DNA of 64,000 bases, from assembly GCA_015654925.1 (NCBI GenBank), contig JAATFX010000120.1:20996-84995 (forward strand). The letters run 5' to 3'. The position numbers and the translations under genes were made by a program. This DNA is from Enterobacterales bacterium. Lineage in GTDB: Bacteria > Pseudomonadota > Gammaproteobacteria > Enterobacterales > Enterobacteriaceae. The notes under the pieces were generated by a model. The model made no database searches. It was not told where the DNA came from and was given only the letters and a program-made list of their open reading frames with translations. Of the stretch, positions 26,592-33,818 are shown piece by piece. Every line of letters begins with the position of its first letter. The first letter of the stretch is position 1.

Positions 26592-26728
26592 CGTTGCCGC
26601 AGGATATCTTGGCGATGTAATATACGATGAAACAGATATCCACCAGTAAATATGAGGCAGTTAAAAATCGTTAATTAATAAACTGACGCACAGGATATTT
26701 ATCTGTACGTCCACAGGAGAGCAACATC

Positions 26729-26998
26729 ATGGACACCTATGTATTTTACGTTAAAGGGGCGACCACGAAAGTCTTTGCCAAAAGCACACTTTCTACTCTT
26801 GATATCAATAGGTTAAAGCAAGATGGCTTCAAAAAATACTATCTTGAAATCATGGCTGAAAACAAGAAGCAGGCAATAGAAAAATTAAATGAAGCGGCTA
26901 ATGAAAACACGGACGCGTTAAAAGGGTTCTCCGGGGATATCCTCTTTTCGTCAATTATATTTATTGCAATACCATTGCTTATCTATTTTGCCCTATGA
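26729..26998 (+). CDS. Hypothetical protein with C-terminal membrane helix
   Basis: This 89-residue protein is not recognised. It has a strong ribosome site (AGGAG before the ATG), a soluble, lysine- and glutamate-rich N-terminal part (KKYYLEIMAENKKQAIEKLNEAA) and a single C-terminal hydrophobic segment (ILFSSIIFIAIPLLIYFAL). This suggests a tail-anchored inner-membrane protein. The gene is visibly AT-richer than everything around it, as is the ~130 bp before it, which points to recent acquisition. Its end overlaps the 3' end of a decayed gene on the opposite strand. Confidence 0.65.
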   Translation: MDTYVFYVKGATTKVFAKSTLSTLDINRLKQDGFKKYYLEIMAENKKQAIEKLNEAANENTDALKGFSGDILFSSIIFIAIPLLIYFAL

Positions 26999-27313
26999 AA
27001 TATTCTGCACGTGGAGTACCGGCGCACCGATGGTGATGGCGCGGATCTTGCCGAATTGCTTGGCGAATTGGAGGGTGGGGACCGTCGTCGCCCCCATCAG
27101 CCATTCGGCACCGAGAACAATCGCCGCTGCCGCGGGGCCGATCTCGTGGATGTCCGACGAGATGCTGATATGCGGCACGCCGCGCGCCTGGCCAAAACGC
27201 AGCCCGGCAAGCATATCCTCTTTTAAGAAGGCGGCGACGGCGCTAACCGGGCGCGCCGTCCAGCGGCCGATAATGCCGGAACCGCCGATAAGGCGAATGG
27301 GATTGGCTAGCAT
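26993..27313 (-). pseudogene. Remnant of saccharopine-dehydrogenase-like NAD(P)-binding oxidoreductase
   Basis: The 106-codon reading frame begins MLANPIRLIGGSGIIGRWTA, a Rossmann start. It jumps directly to RPVSAVAAFLKEDMLAGLRFGQARGVPHISIS and then to LGAEWLMGATTVPTLQFAKQFG. These blocks occur in order but farther apart in ~350-residue saccharopine-dehydrogenase-like proteins, as I recall them, so two internal in-frame deletions and a lost C-terminal half are inferred. It is divergent from an intact TetR gene, the usual arrangement of a repressor and its target. It is unlikely to be functional. Confidence 0.55.
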
Positions 27314-27343
27314 TGCTATGCCTCCGGGTCTTGTGTTAAAAAC

Positions 27344-27384
27344 CTACTATAAGTAGATATCTAACAATAAACTACTATTGGTAG
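27344..27384. promoter_or_regulatory. Paired TetR-type operators
   Basis: Two similar palindromes, CTACTATAAGTAG (27344-27356) and CTACTATTGGTAG (27372-27384), share arms CTAC/GTAG and are 28 bp apart, start to start. They lie in the ~100-bp gap between the TetR gene and its divergent, decayed neighbour. They are the obvious binding sites for the TetR protein. Confidence 0.7.
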
Positions 27385-27414
27385 GTTGTAACGCAGTAGA
27401 TTCACGAGGAGAAA

Positions 27415-28038
27415 ATGGCAATCATGACAAGCGAGCAGGGGAGCACGACCGGGAGGTCCGTCTCGCGCAGGCTTTCGAAGGCGCAGCGCAAGCGGCAGTT
27501 GCTCGATACGGCGCTGGCGATCGTGCGCGAGGAGGGAGCGGACCGGCTGACCCTGGGACATCTGGCCGCACGCGCCGGCGTCTCTAAACCGGTCGCCTAC
27601 GATCACTTCGGCACCCGATCGGGGCTGCTGATCGAACTCTACAAATCAATCGACATAGAGCAGGCCGATGCGCTCCGCGCTGCCTTGACCAGCGGCAGGC
27701 GGAGCATGGAGGACACGGCCGCCGTCCTTGCCGACGCCTATATCCATTGCGCCGTCAATACCAGCGGCGAGTGGCACGCGGTAGGCGCCGCGCTGGCGGG
27801 AAGCGGGGAGATGGAGGCGGTGTACCAGGAACTGATCGACGGCTATGTCCAGCTGTTCGCGTCGGTGTTAAAGCCGTACGTCACCTTGCCGCCCGGCGAG
27901 CTGGAACGGCGCTGCGTAGGATTGGTGGGCGCGGGCGAGGCGCTCTCGGCAGCGATGGTGCGCGGCAGCCACAGCGAGTCTGAAGCGGCCGAAACCTTCG
28001 CTGCGCTGATCGAGGGCGGTTTGAGCGCACCCGGGTAA
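27415..28038 (+). CDS. TetR/AcrR-family transcriptional regulator
   Basis: This 207-residue repressor has an N-terminal helix-turn-helix (QLLDTALAIVREEGADRLTLGHLAARAGVSKPVAYDHFGTRSGLLIELY) typical of TetR proteins, and a ligand-binding C-terminal domain. GAGGAGAAA precedes the ATG at 27415; a second in-frame ATG is at 27424. It probably represses itself and the divergent oxidoreductase, now a remnant, through the paired operators at 27344-27384. Very high GC in this gene contrasts with the AT-rich gene nearby, which supports a mosaic origin for this region. Confidence 0.9.
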   Translation: MAIMTSEQGSTTGRSVSRRLSKAQRKRQLLDTALAIVREEGADRLTLGHLAARAGVSKPVAYDHFGTRSGLLIELYKSIDIEQADALRAALTSGRRSMEDTAAVLADAYIHCAVNTSGEWHAVGAALAGSGEMEAVYQELIDGYVQLFASVLKPYVTLPPGELERRCVGLVGAGEALSAAMVRGSHSESEAAETFAALIEGGLSAPG

Positions 28039-28275
28039 TCTTCTAAGTAATCATTGCACGGCGGGCTAACCCTCGTTTGTAATATCAATGGTGGCTCAGA
28101 TCGGGCAGCTTTAGGGCTGGCCGAGAGTAGTTGAGACCCGGTTGTGAGATCCCGATTTGGGCCACCGCCATTGATTTTTAAGCGGTGGCGCTCGCAACCG
28201 AGGTCACCGTATCTGTTTATGCTTTTATACAAAGTGAACACCTGCGCTGCACCTCACCGTTATCAGGTGCTTACC
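28039..28275. other. Non-coding stretch with imperfect inverted repeats
   Basis: No gene is seen here. GTGGCTCAGATCGGG (28091-28105) is mirrored by CCCGATTTGGGCCAC (28151-28165), 13 of 15 positions complementary. A hairpin with 8-bp arms GCCACCGC/GCGGTGGC spans 28161-28189. The outer arms extend into CAATG on both sides. This could be the trace of a small mobile element or a structured leader; no transposase is present. Confidence 0.35.
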
Positions 28276-28475
28276 ATGGAAAAACTTATCAACCCCGCCG
28301 AGCTGTGTTTCGACGATGTGCAGTGCCAATGCCAGGCCCTGGCCTACGCCGCTTATACGCTTATAAAATTGAAGATGAAAATGTCCGGGAGCTGTTGTTA
28401 TATACCCTTATTGAAAAACAGCAGCGGCTTGATATGTTATTACCCGCCGCCAGGCCGATACTGACCAGCTAATTA
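28276..28475 (+). pseudogene. Frameshifted small hypothetical gene
   Basis: An ATG at 28276 opens MEKLINPAELCFDDVQCQC and QALAYAAYTLIK. Near 28370 the plausible continuation moves to another frame, KIEDENVRELLLYTLIEK and then QQRLDMLLPAARPILTS, ending at a stop near 28472. The two halves together look like one ~65-residue helical protein, whereas each alone ends in unlikely sequence. A single-base indel around 28365-28375 would explain this. The family is not recognised with confidence. Confidence 0.35.
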
Positions 28476-28505
28476 TTTGAGCAAGCAAGGCAAGCAGCAG
28501 CTTGG

Positions 28506-29438
28506 CTATCGGCTGGCAGAGGGACGCCGACTTGGCGCTGGCGTCGGCTCGCTGGCGGGGAATACCCCCGCGTACAGGAAATCCACCAGCGCCCGCACCT
28601 TGGGCGAGGGATGCTTGCTCGCCGGCCACAGCACATGGAACACGCCGGTGCAGGCTACATAGTCAGCCAGGATCGGCTGCAAGCGTCCATCCGCCAACGG
28701 CTCGCGAATAGCGAAGTCCGGCAGGTAGGCAATTCCCAGACCTTGCAACGCAAAACACACCCGCGTCTCGATGTTATTGCAGATCATCGACGTAGGCAGT
28801 TGCAATTCGGGCTCGCCGGGCTCCTGGCGCAGCGCCCAGGTCGCCAGCTTGCCGCTGTTGGGCCAGCGATAGTGCAGGCAGGCGTGCTTGAGTAAATCTG
28901 CCGGCACCAGGGGCGTGCCCCGCCGCGCAAGGTAGTCGGGCGAAGCAACCACCCGCATCGGGAAGGTGCCCAGGCATCGGGCCGACAGGCGCGAGTCGAC
29001 CGGTTCGCCCGTGCGCACCACGGCATCGAAGCCTTCCTCAATCACATCGACCAGTCGGTCGGTGAAATCCAGGTCCAGCTCGATCTCGGGGTAAGCGCGC
29101 ATAAACTCGCCGAGTACCGGCAGCACCAGCGAGCTGACCAGCGGCAGGCTCACGCGCAGGCGGCCGCGCGGTGCGGCGCTGACCTGCGATAGCTCCAATT
29201 CCGCCGCCTCGATCTCGGCCAGGATGCGGCGGCTACGCTCCAGGAACAGCGAGCCTTCAGCCGTTAACGTCACGCTGCGCGTGCTGCGGTGGAAGAGGCG
29301 TACGCCCAGCTTCTCTTCCAACCGCACCACGCTTTTGCCGACCGCCGAGGCCGACACGCCCAGCAGCCGGCCCGCGGCGACGAAGCTGCGCGTCTCGGCC
29401 ACCTGAACGAATACCACAAAGCCATTTAGACTGTCCAT
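28506..29438 (-). CDS. LysR-family transcriptional regulator
   Basis: This 310-residue regulator has the standard N-terminal winged helix (MDSLNGFVVFVQVAETRSFVAAGRLLGVSASAVGKSVVRLEEKLGVRLFHR) and a periplasmic-binding-like effector domain (GRLRVSLPLVSSLVLPVLGEF, ELDLDFTDRLVDVIEEGFDAVVRTG). It belongs to the CrgA-like branch with the RxxP...D segments. It is divergent from the serine hydrolase gene at 29570 with a ~130-bp shared promoter region, and probably regulates that gene and the MFS transporter after it. Confidence 0.92.
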   Translation of the reverse strand: MDSLNGFVVFVQVAETRSFVAAGRLLGVSASAVGKSVVRLEEKLGVRLFHRSTRSVTLTAEGSLFLERSRRILAEIEAAELELSQVSAAPRGRLRVSLPLVSSLVLPVLGEFMRAYPEIELDLDFTDRLVDVIEEGFDAVVRTGEPVDSRLSARCLGTFPMRVVASPDYLARRGTPLVPADLLKHACLHYRWPNSGKLATWALRQEPGEPELQLPTSMICNNIETRVCFALQGLGIAYLPDFAIREPLADGRLQPILADYVACTGVFHVLWPASKHPSPKVRALVDFLYAGVFPASEPTPAPSRRPSASR

Positions 29439-29459
29439 TCCTTATCCCATAGCTCAATT

Positions 29460-29477
29460 ACGGACAAAATGTTCCGT
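29460..29477. promoter_or_regulatory. Candidate LysR operator
   Basis: ACGGA (29460-29464) and TCCGT (29473-29477) form an inverted repeat with 8-bp spacing, just upstream of the LysR gene and in the shared divergent promoter. Its size and place fit a LysR recognition site, but no known consensus is matched. Confidence 0.35.
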
Positions 29478-29569
29478 GCATCAAGGAACTGTAGCCTACT
29501 TTTTCTTTAATCACGAAGTTTCTATCGTATGGGCACGGCCGATTTAGCCGATTTATCGAGGAGCGTGCC

Positions 29570-30760
29570 ATGACAAATTTCCCCCATCCCTTGCACCGGG
29601 GCATTTCGCCCGCGCGGCTATCCGCCCGCATCCAGAGCGTCGTCCAGCAGGCGCTTGACGATCGGCGGCTGGTTGGCGCCGTTGTTTTGGTTGCCCGCGA
29701 TGGCCAGCCGATCCACCAGCAAGCGGCCGGTTTTGCCGAGCGCGAAAGCGCGCGACCGATGGTCCTGGAAACCGTCTTCCGCCTGGCTTCGGTAAGCAAG
29801 CCCATCGTCTCCACCGCGGCGCTGGTCCTGGCGGCGCAAGGCCGGCTCGGCCTGGATGAAGATATCGGACGCTGGCTGCCCGAGTTCCGTCCCCGGCTGG
29901 CCGATGGTCGCCCGGCGCGCATCACCGCCCGGCAGTTGCTCAGCCACACGGCTGGTCTCGGCTATCGCTTCTTCGAAACCGATGCCCATGGCCCTTACGC
30001 GCGGGCGGGCGTGTCGGACGGCATGGATGCGTCCGGCATCAGTTTGCAGGAGAACCTGCGGCGCCTCGCCGGCGTGCCGCTGCTGTACGAGCCGGGAACC
30101 GCCTGGGGCTACTCGCTGGCGACTGATGTACTGGGCGCGCTGATCGAGCGTATCCGGGGCACGTCGCTGGACGAGGCGGTGCGCCAACTGGTCACCGGCC
30201 CGCTGAGCATGGCCGGGACCGGCTTCGTCGCGTGCGATCCGCAGCGCGTGGCCGCCGCCTATGTGAACGACACGCCACAGCCGCACCGGCTGGAGGAGGG
30301 CGAGACGGTCTCGGCCTTCGACGATGTGGTCGGGGTCGCCTACAGCCCGGCCCGCATTTTTGATGCACTGGCCTTCCCTTCGGGCGGCGCGGGCATGGCG
30401 GGCACGGCCGGGGATTTCCTGCGCCTGCTGGAAACCCTGCGTCAGGGGGGCGGCGCTCTCCTGCCCGACGAGCTAATCGCGGAAATGGCGCGGGATCAGA
30501 CTTGCGGGATGGAGCTGCCCGCTGCTCCGGGCTTCGGTTTCGGCCTGGGCTTCTCGGTGCTGCGTGACCCCCGGCTTGCCGCTTCGCCGGAATCGGCGGG
30601 CACCTGGCGCTGGGGCGGCGCCTATGGCCATTCCTGGTTCGTGGACCGGACGCAGGGCCTGAGCGTGGTCGCTTTCACCAACACGCTGTACGAAGGCATG
30701 TCCGGCCGTTTCGTCACCGATCTGCGCGACGCGGTTTATGGCGTGCCGGAGGCGCGGTGA
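29570..30760 (+). CDS. Beta-lactamase-fold serine hydrolase/esterase
   Basis: This 396-residue protein belongs to the class C beta-lactamase-related family (EstB-like esterases, transesterases). The nucleophile motif Ser-x-x-Lys is present in FRLASVSKPIVSTAALVL, the conserved Tyr in GYSLATDVLG, and the C-terminal WGGAYGHSWFVD replaces the lactamase KTG box. No signal peptide is evident, so it is probably cytoplasmic and an esterase rather than a resistance enzyme. It is divergent from LysR and followed by an oxidoreductase remnant and an MFS gene. Confidence 0.87.
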   Translation: MTNFPHPLHRGISPARLSARIQSVVQQALDDRRLVGAVVLVARDGQPIHQQAAGFAERESARPMVLETVFRLASVSKPIVSTAALVLAAQGRLGLDEDIGRWLPEFRPRLADGRPARITARQLLSHTAGLGYRFFETDAHGPYARAGVSDGMDASGISLQENLRRLAGVPLLYEPGTAWGYSLATDVLGALIERIRGTSLDEAVRQLVTGPLSMAGTGFVACDPQRVAAAYVNDTPQPHRLEEGETVSAFDDVVGVAYSPARIFDALAFPSGGAGMAGTAGDFLRLLETLRQGGGALLPDELIAEMARDQTCGMELPAAPGFGFGLGFSVLRDPRLAASPESAGTWRWGGAYGHSWFVDRTQGLSVVAFTNTLYEGMSGRFVTDLRDAVYGVPEAR

Positions 30761-30766
30761 TGATGA

Positions 30767-30967
30767 TATCTCCGTCTCGACGAAGTGGCGGCGCCGCTGG
30801 AGTCCGGCGCGCTGCGATCGATTGCCCCCCGCGTATCGCATCCGCTCGGTGCGGCCCGCATGATCGAGGCCCACAGGCTGGTGGAAGGCGGTGGCGTCGC
30901 CGGCAAGGTGGTCGTGGCGCCTTGTCTGGAAGAGACGGCACGGCAAGCGCGGGAACCCGGACGATGA
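30767..30967 (+). pseudogene. C-terminal remnant of an MDR-type oxidoreductase
   Basis: One frame in this stretch reads LRLDEVAAPLESGALRSIAPRVSHPL and then GAARMIEAHRLVEGGGVAGKVVVAPC. This is the characteristic end of zinc-binding alcohol dehydrogenase/quinone reductase proteins (C-terminal helix followed by GKVVV). Nothing of the N-terminal or nucleotide-binding part is present, and the frame simply continues from the end of the hydrolase gene. A deletion joining the hydrolase gene to the tail of this oxidoreductase is inferred. Confidence 0.55.
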
Positions 30968-32136
30968 GCGCCGCCGCCAATGACCGCCTGCCGCTGGCGT
31001 CGCTGCTGGCGCTGGCCATGACGGCTTTCATCACCATCCTGACCGAGGCGCTGCCGGCCGGCCTGCTGCTGCAGATGGCGCAAGGCCTGGCGGTATCCGA
31101 GGCCTGGGTCGGCCAGACCGTGACGATTTATGCCATCGGTTCGCTGGCGGCGGCGATTCCGCTGACCACCGCCACGCAGGGCTTTCGGCGGCGTCCGCTG
31201 CTGCTGGCGGCAATCGCCGGCTTCGTGGTCGCCAACACGGTGACCACGCTGTCCTCCAGTTATGCGCTAACCATGGCGGCGCGCTTCCTGGCGGGTGTGT
31301 CGGCGGGCCTGCTATGGGCGCTGCTGGCCGGTTATGCTGCGCGGTTGGTGCCCGCGTACCAGCAAGGCCGCGCGATCGCGGTGGCGATGGCGGGCACGCC
31401 GTTGGCATTGTCGGTGGGGGTGCCGGTGGGCACCTTCCTCGGCACGCTGGTAGGCTGGCGCATCTGCTTCGGCATCATGAGCGGGCTGGCGCTGATCCTG
31501 ATGTTTTGGGTGCGCCTGCGGGTACCGGATTTCGCCGGGCAGGCCCAGGACCGGCGACAGCCGCTGCGGCGGGTATTCCTTTTGCCCGGCGTGCGGCCGG
31601 TGCTGTTCGTGGTGCTGGCCTTCGTGCTGGCGCACAACATTCTTTACACCTACATCGCTCCTTTCCTGTCACCGGCCGGCATGGCAGAGTGCACGGATCG
31701 GGTACTGCTGGTGTTTGGCGCCGCGTCCTTGCTCGGAATTTGGATCGTCGGCGCGCTGATCGACCGCCATCTGCGGATGCTGACCCTGGCCAGCACCGCT
31801 TCGTTCGGACTGGCGGCGCTGGCGCTGGGTGTGGGCGGCCAGGCGCCCGCCGTCGTCTACACGATGGTCGGCGTCTGGGGCTTGGCCTTCGGCGGCGCGG
31901 CGACGTTATTCCAGACCGCGCTGGCCAAGACGGCCGGCGACGCGGCGGATGTCGCGCAGTCCATGCTGGTGACGGCCTGGAACACGGCAATTGCCGGCGG
32001 CGGCATTCTCGGGGGCGTGTTGCTAGGACGGCTGGGCATCGGCGCATTCGCCCCCGCCTTGCTCGCGCTGCTGGCGGCGACGCTAATCGTGGTGTGGGCG
32101 GCCAGGCGGCATGGCTTTCCATCGTTGATGAAATAA
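30964..32136 (+). CDS. MFS transporter (AraJ/drug-efflux type)
   Basis: This 390-residue inner-membrane protein has about twelve hydrophobic helices, starting LASLLALAMTAFITILTEALPAGLLL, and the GFRRRPLLL loop after helix 2 typical of major facilitator exporters. ATG 30964 is chosen because it matches the family N-terminus; the longer frame upstream reads through the oxidoreductase remnant. The hydrophilic middle loop (RVPDFAGQAQDRRQPLRR) separates the two six-helix halves. It is probably regulated with the hydrolase by the LysR protein. The exported compound is unknown. Confidence 0.88.
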   Translation: MSAAANDRLPLASLLALAMTAFITILTEALPAGLLLQMAQGLAVSEAWVGQTVTIYAIGSLAAAIPLTTATQGFRRRPLLLAAIAGFVVANTVTTLSSSYALTMAARFLAGVSAGLLWALLAGYAARLVPAYQQGRAIAVAMAGTPLALSVGVPVGTFLGTLVGWRICFGIMSGLALILMFWVRLRVPDFAGQAQDRRQPLRRVFLLPGVRPVLFVVLAFVLAHNILYTYIAPFLSPAGMAECTDRVLLVFGAASLLGIWIVGALIDRHLRMLTLASTASFGLAALALGVGGQAPAVVYTMVGVWGLAFGGAATLFQTALAKTAGDAADVAQSMLVTAWNTAIAGGGILGGVLLGRLGIGAFAPALLALLAATLIVVWAARRHGFPSLMK

Positions 32137-32240
32137 AACCACCTAGATCTTACTGGCCTGGGCCGCGTCACCCGGCGCTATCCACTCTTTGAGCCCCGCC
32201 ATTCGGCGGGGCGCTGTTGCGAGTAGACGGTTAAAAAAGA

Positions 32241-32266
32241 AAAATCCACGCAATTGCGTGGATTTT
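32241..32266. terminator. Bidirectional terminator between MFS gene and ychF
   Basis: A perfect 11-bp stem, AAAATCCACGC with GCGTGGATTTT, and a 4-base AATT loop spans 32241-32266. A-rich and T-rich flanks allow it to work for both converging transcripts. Confidence 0.85.
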
Positions 32267-32324
32267 ACAATCTTGATCCGTCTTTATGAAACATGCCGGG
32301 ATGTCATGAGACGACCAAAGCCAT

Positions 32325-33416
32325 TTAGACGTTGAACAGGAAGTTCATTACGTCGCCGTCCTTGACCACATATTCTTTGCCTTCGGAGCGCATCTTGCCG
32401 GCTTCCTTGGCGCCTTGTTCACCCTTATAGGTGATAAAGTCGTCAAAAGCGATAGTCTGGGCGCGGATAAAACCTTTCTCAAAGTCGGTATGGATTTTGC
32501 CCGCCGCCTGCGGCGCGGTGGCGCCCACCGGAATGGTCCAGGCGCGCACTTCTTTTACCCCGGCGGTGAAGTAGGTTTGCAGGTTCAGCAATTCATAACC
32601 GGCGCGGATCACCCGGTTCAGCCCCGGCTCTTCCAGGCCCAGCTCGGCCATGAACTCAGCGCGCTCTTCTTCTTCCAGCTCGGCGATATCCGACTCAACC
32701 GCCGCGCATACCGCCACCACGACCGACCCTTCGGCGTCGGCGATGGCTCGGACTTTATCCAGGTACGGATTATTCTCGTAGCCGTCTTCGTTGACGTTGG
32801 CGATATACATGGTGGGTTTAAGGGTCAGGAAGCTTAAATAGCGGATGGCCGCCTTTTCTTCATCACTCAGATCAAGCGTGCGCAGCATGCCGGCTTCGCT
32901 CAGGTGCGGCAGGCATTTTTCCAGGGCGGACAGCTCAATCTTGGCGTCTTTATCGCCGCCCTTGGCGCGTTTTTGCACCCGGAAGATGGCGCGTTCGCAG
33001 GCATCCAGGTCGGACAGCGCCAGTTCGGTGTTGATGACATCGATATCGTCCACGGGATCGACTTTACCGGCGACATGGATGATGTTGTCGTTCTCAAAGC
33101 AGCGCACCACGTGGCCGATGGCCTCGGTTTCGCGAATATTGGTCAGGAACTGGTTGCCCAGGCCTTCGCCTTTCGACGCCCCTTTGACCAGGCCGGCGAT
33201 ATCAACAAATTCCATGGTGGTGGGTACGATGCGCTGCGGCTTGACGATGGCGGCCAGTTGATCCATGCGCGGATCGGGCATCGGTACGATACCGGTATTC
33301 GGTTCGATAGTGCAAAACGGGAAATTGGCTGCTTCGATTCCCGCTTTGGTCAATGCATTGAATAGCGTGGACTTGCCCACATTGGGCAGACCCACAATGC
33401 CGCATTTGAAACCCAT
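32325..33416 (-). CDS. ychF: Redox-responsive ribosome-binding ATPase YchF (OLA1 family)
   Basis: YchF is a P-loop NTPase of the Obg family that prefers ATP and binds ribosomes. The 363-residue protein matches E. coli in length. It starts MGFKCGIVGLPNVGKSTLFNALT with the P-loop, has the switch region ANFPFCTIEPN, DIAGLVKGASKGEGLGNQFL, the altered G4 motif NVNE in place of NKxD that explains ATP preference, and a C-terminal TGS domain (AWTIPVGATAPQAAGKIHTDFEKGFIRA). In E. coli it follows pth on the same strand; here a SulP gene on the opposite strand separates them. Confidence 0.97.
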   Translation of the reverse strand: MGFKCGIVGLPNVGKSTLFNALTKAGIEAANFPFCTIEPNTGIVPMPDPRMDQLAAIVKPQRIVPTTMEFVDIAGLVKGASKGEGLGNQFLTNIRETEAIGHVVRCFENDNIIHVAGKVDPVDDIDVINTELALSDLDACERAIFRVQKRAKGGDKDAKIELSALEKCLPHLSEAGMLRTLDLSDEEKAAIRYLSFLTLKPTMYIANVNEDGYENNPYLDKVRAIADAEGSVVVAVCAAVESDIAELEEEERAEFMAELGLEEPGLNRVIRAGYELLNLQTYFTAGVKEVRAWTIPVGATAPQAAGKIHTDFEKGFIRAQTIAFDDFITYKGEQGAKEAGKMRSEGKEYVVKDGDVMNFLFNV

Positions 33417-33818
33417 GGTTATATCACCTTAAATAGCTTTATTATCAGACGGTTAAGTTTGGCTGACGGGACAATCGACAACGCAAGCCATTATTATACA
33501 CATAAAACGGCCATAACTCGATTGGCGGCGGCCGGGATGATGCAGACGCCGGGACCGTGCCGCCGCTTGCCGCCGCGGCACGCTCCGTTAAGTCCGAATC
33601 ATACTTCAAGGCGGCGCCGGTGGGACGTTAAGCTTGAGTTGCGTCCGGTTAACCGGGATACTTAGCGATGTTATAAATAGGTTGCCAACAGAATAGCCCG
33701 CCGTCCGGCGACGGCTATTCTGCCGCGCCTTCTCCTGGTTTAGCGGTGTCATCACTCGCTGTGCTGTTTACCTTCCCGGCATACCTTGGTATTCCGGTCT
33801 GGCTGCTGGAATATTACC
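33417..33818. other. Intergenic region with strong hairpin upstream of SulP gene
   Basis: This ~400-bp gap carries the divergent promoters of ychF and the SulP transporter. CAGAATAGCC (33689-33698) pairs with GGCTATTCTG (33713-33722), with an inner CGCCG/CGGCG stem, giving a long hairpin without a T-run. It lies ~95 bp before the SulP start and could be a structured leader or a remnant repeat. No gene is visible. Confidence 0.4.

Noticed and set aside
29618..30286. Long minus-strand open frame opposite the serine hydrolase
   Set aside because: No recognisable domain and biased composition; the plus-strand protein carries intact catalytic motifs.
29570..30760. Antibiotic-resistance beta-lactamase
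   Set aside because: The Ser-x-x-Lys motif is present, but no signal peptide or KTG box is visible, which fits the esterase branch of this fold rather than a secreted lactamase.
31314..32192. 292-codon plus-strand frame overlapping the MFS transporter
   Set aside because: Gly/Arg-rich translation with no membrane helices, out of frame with a well-supported transporter.
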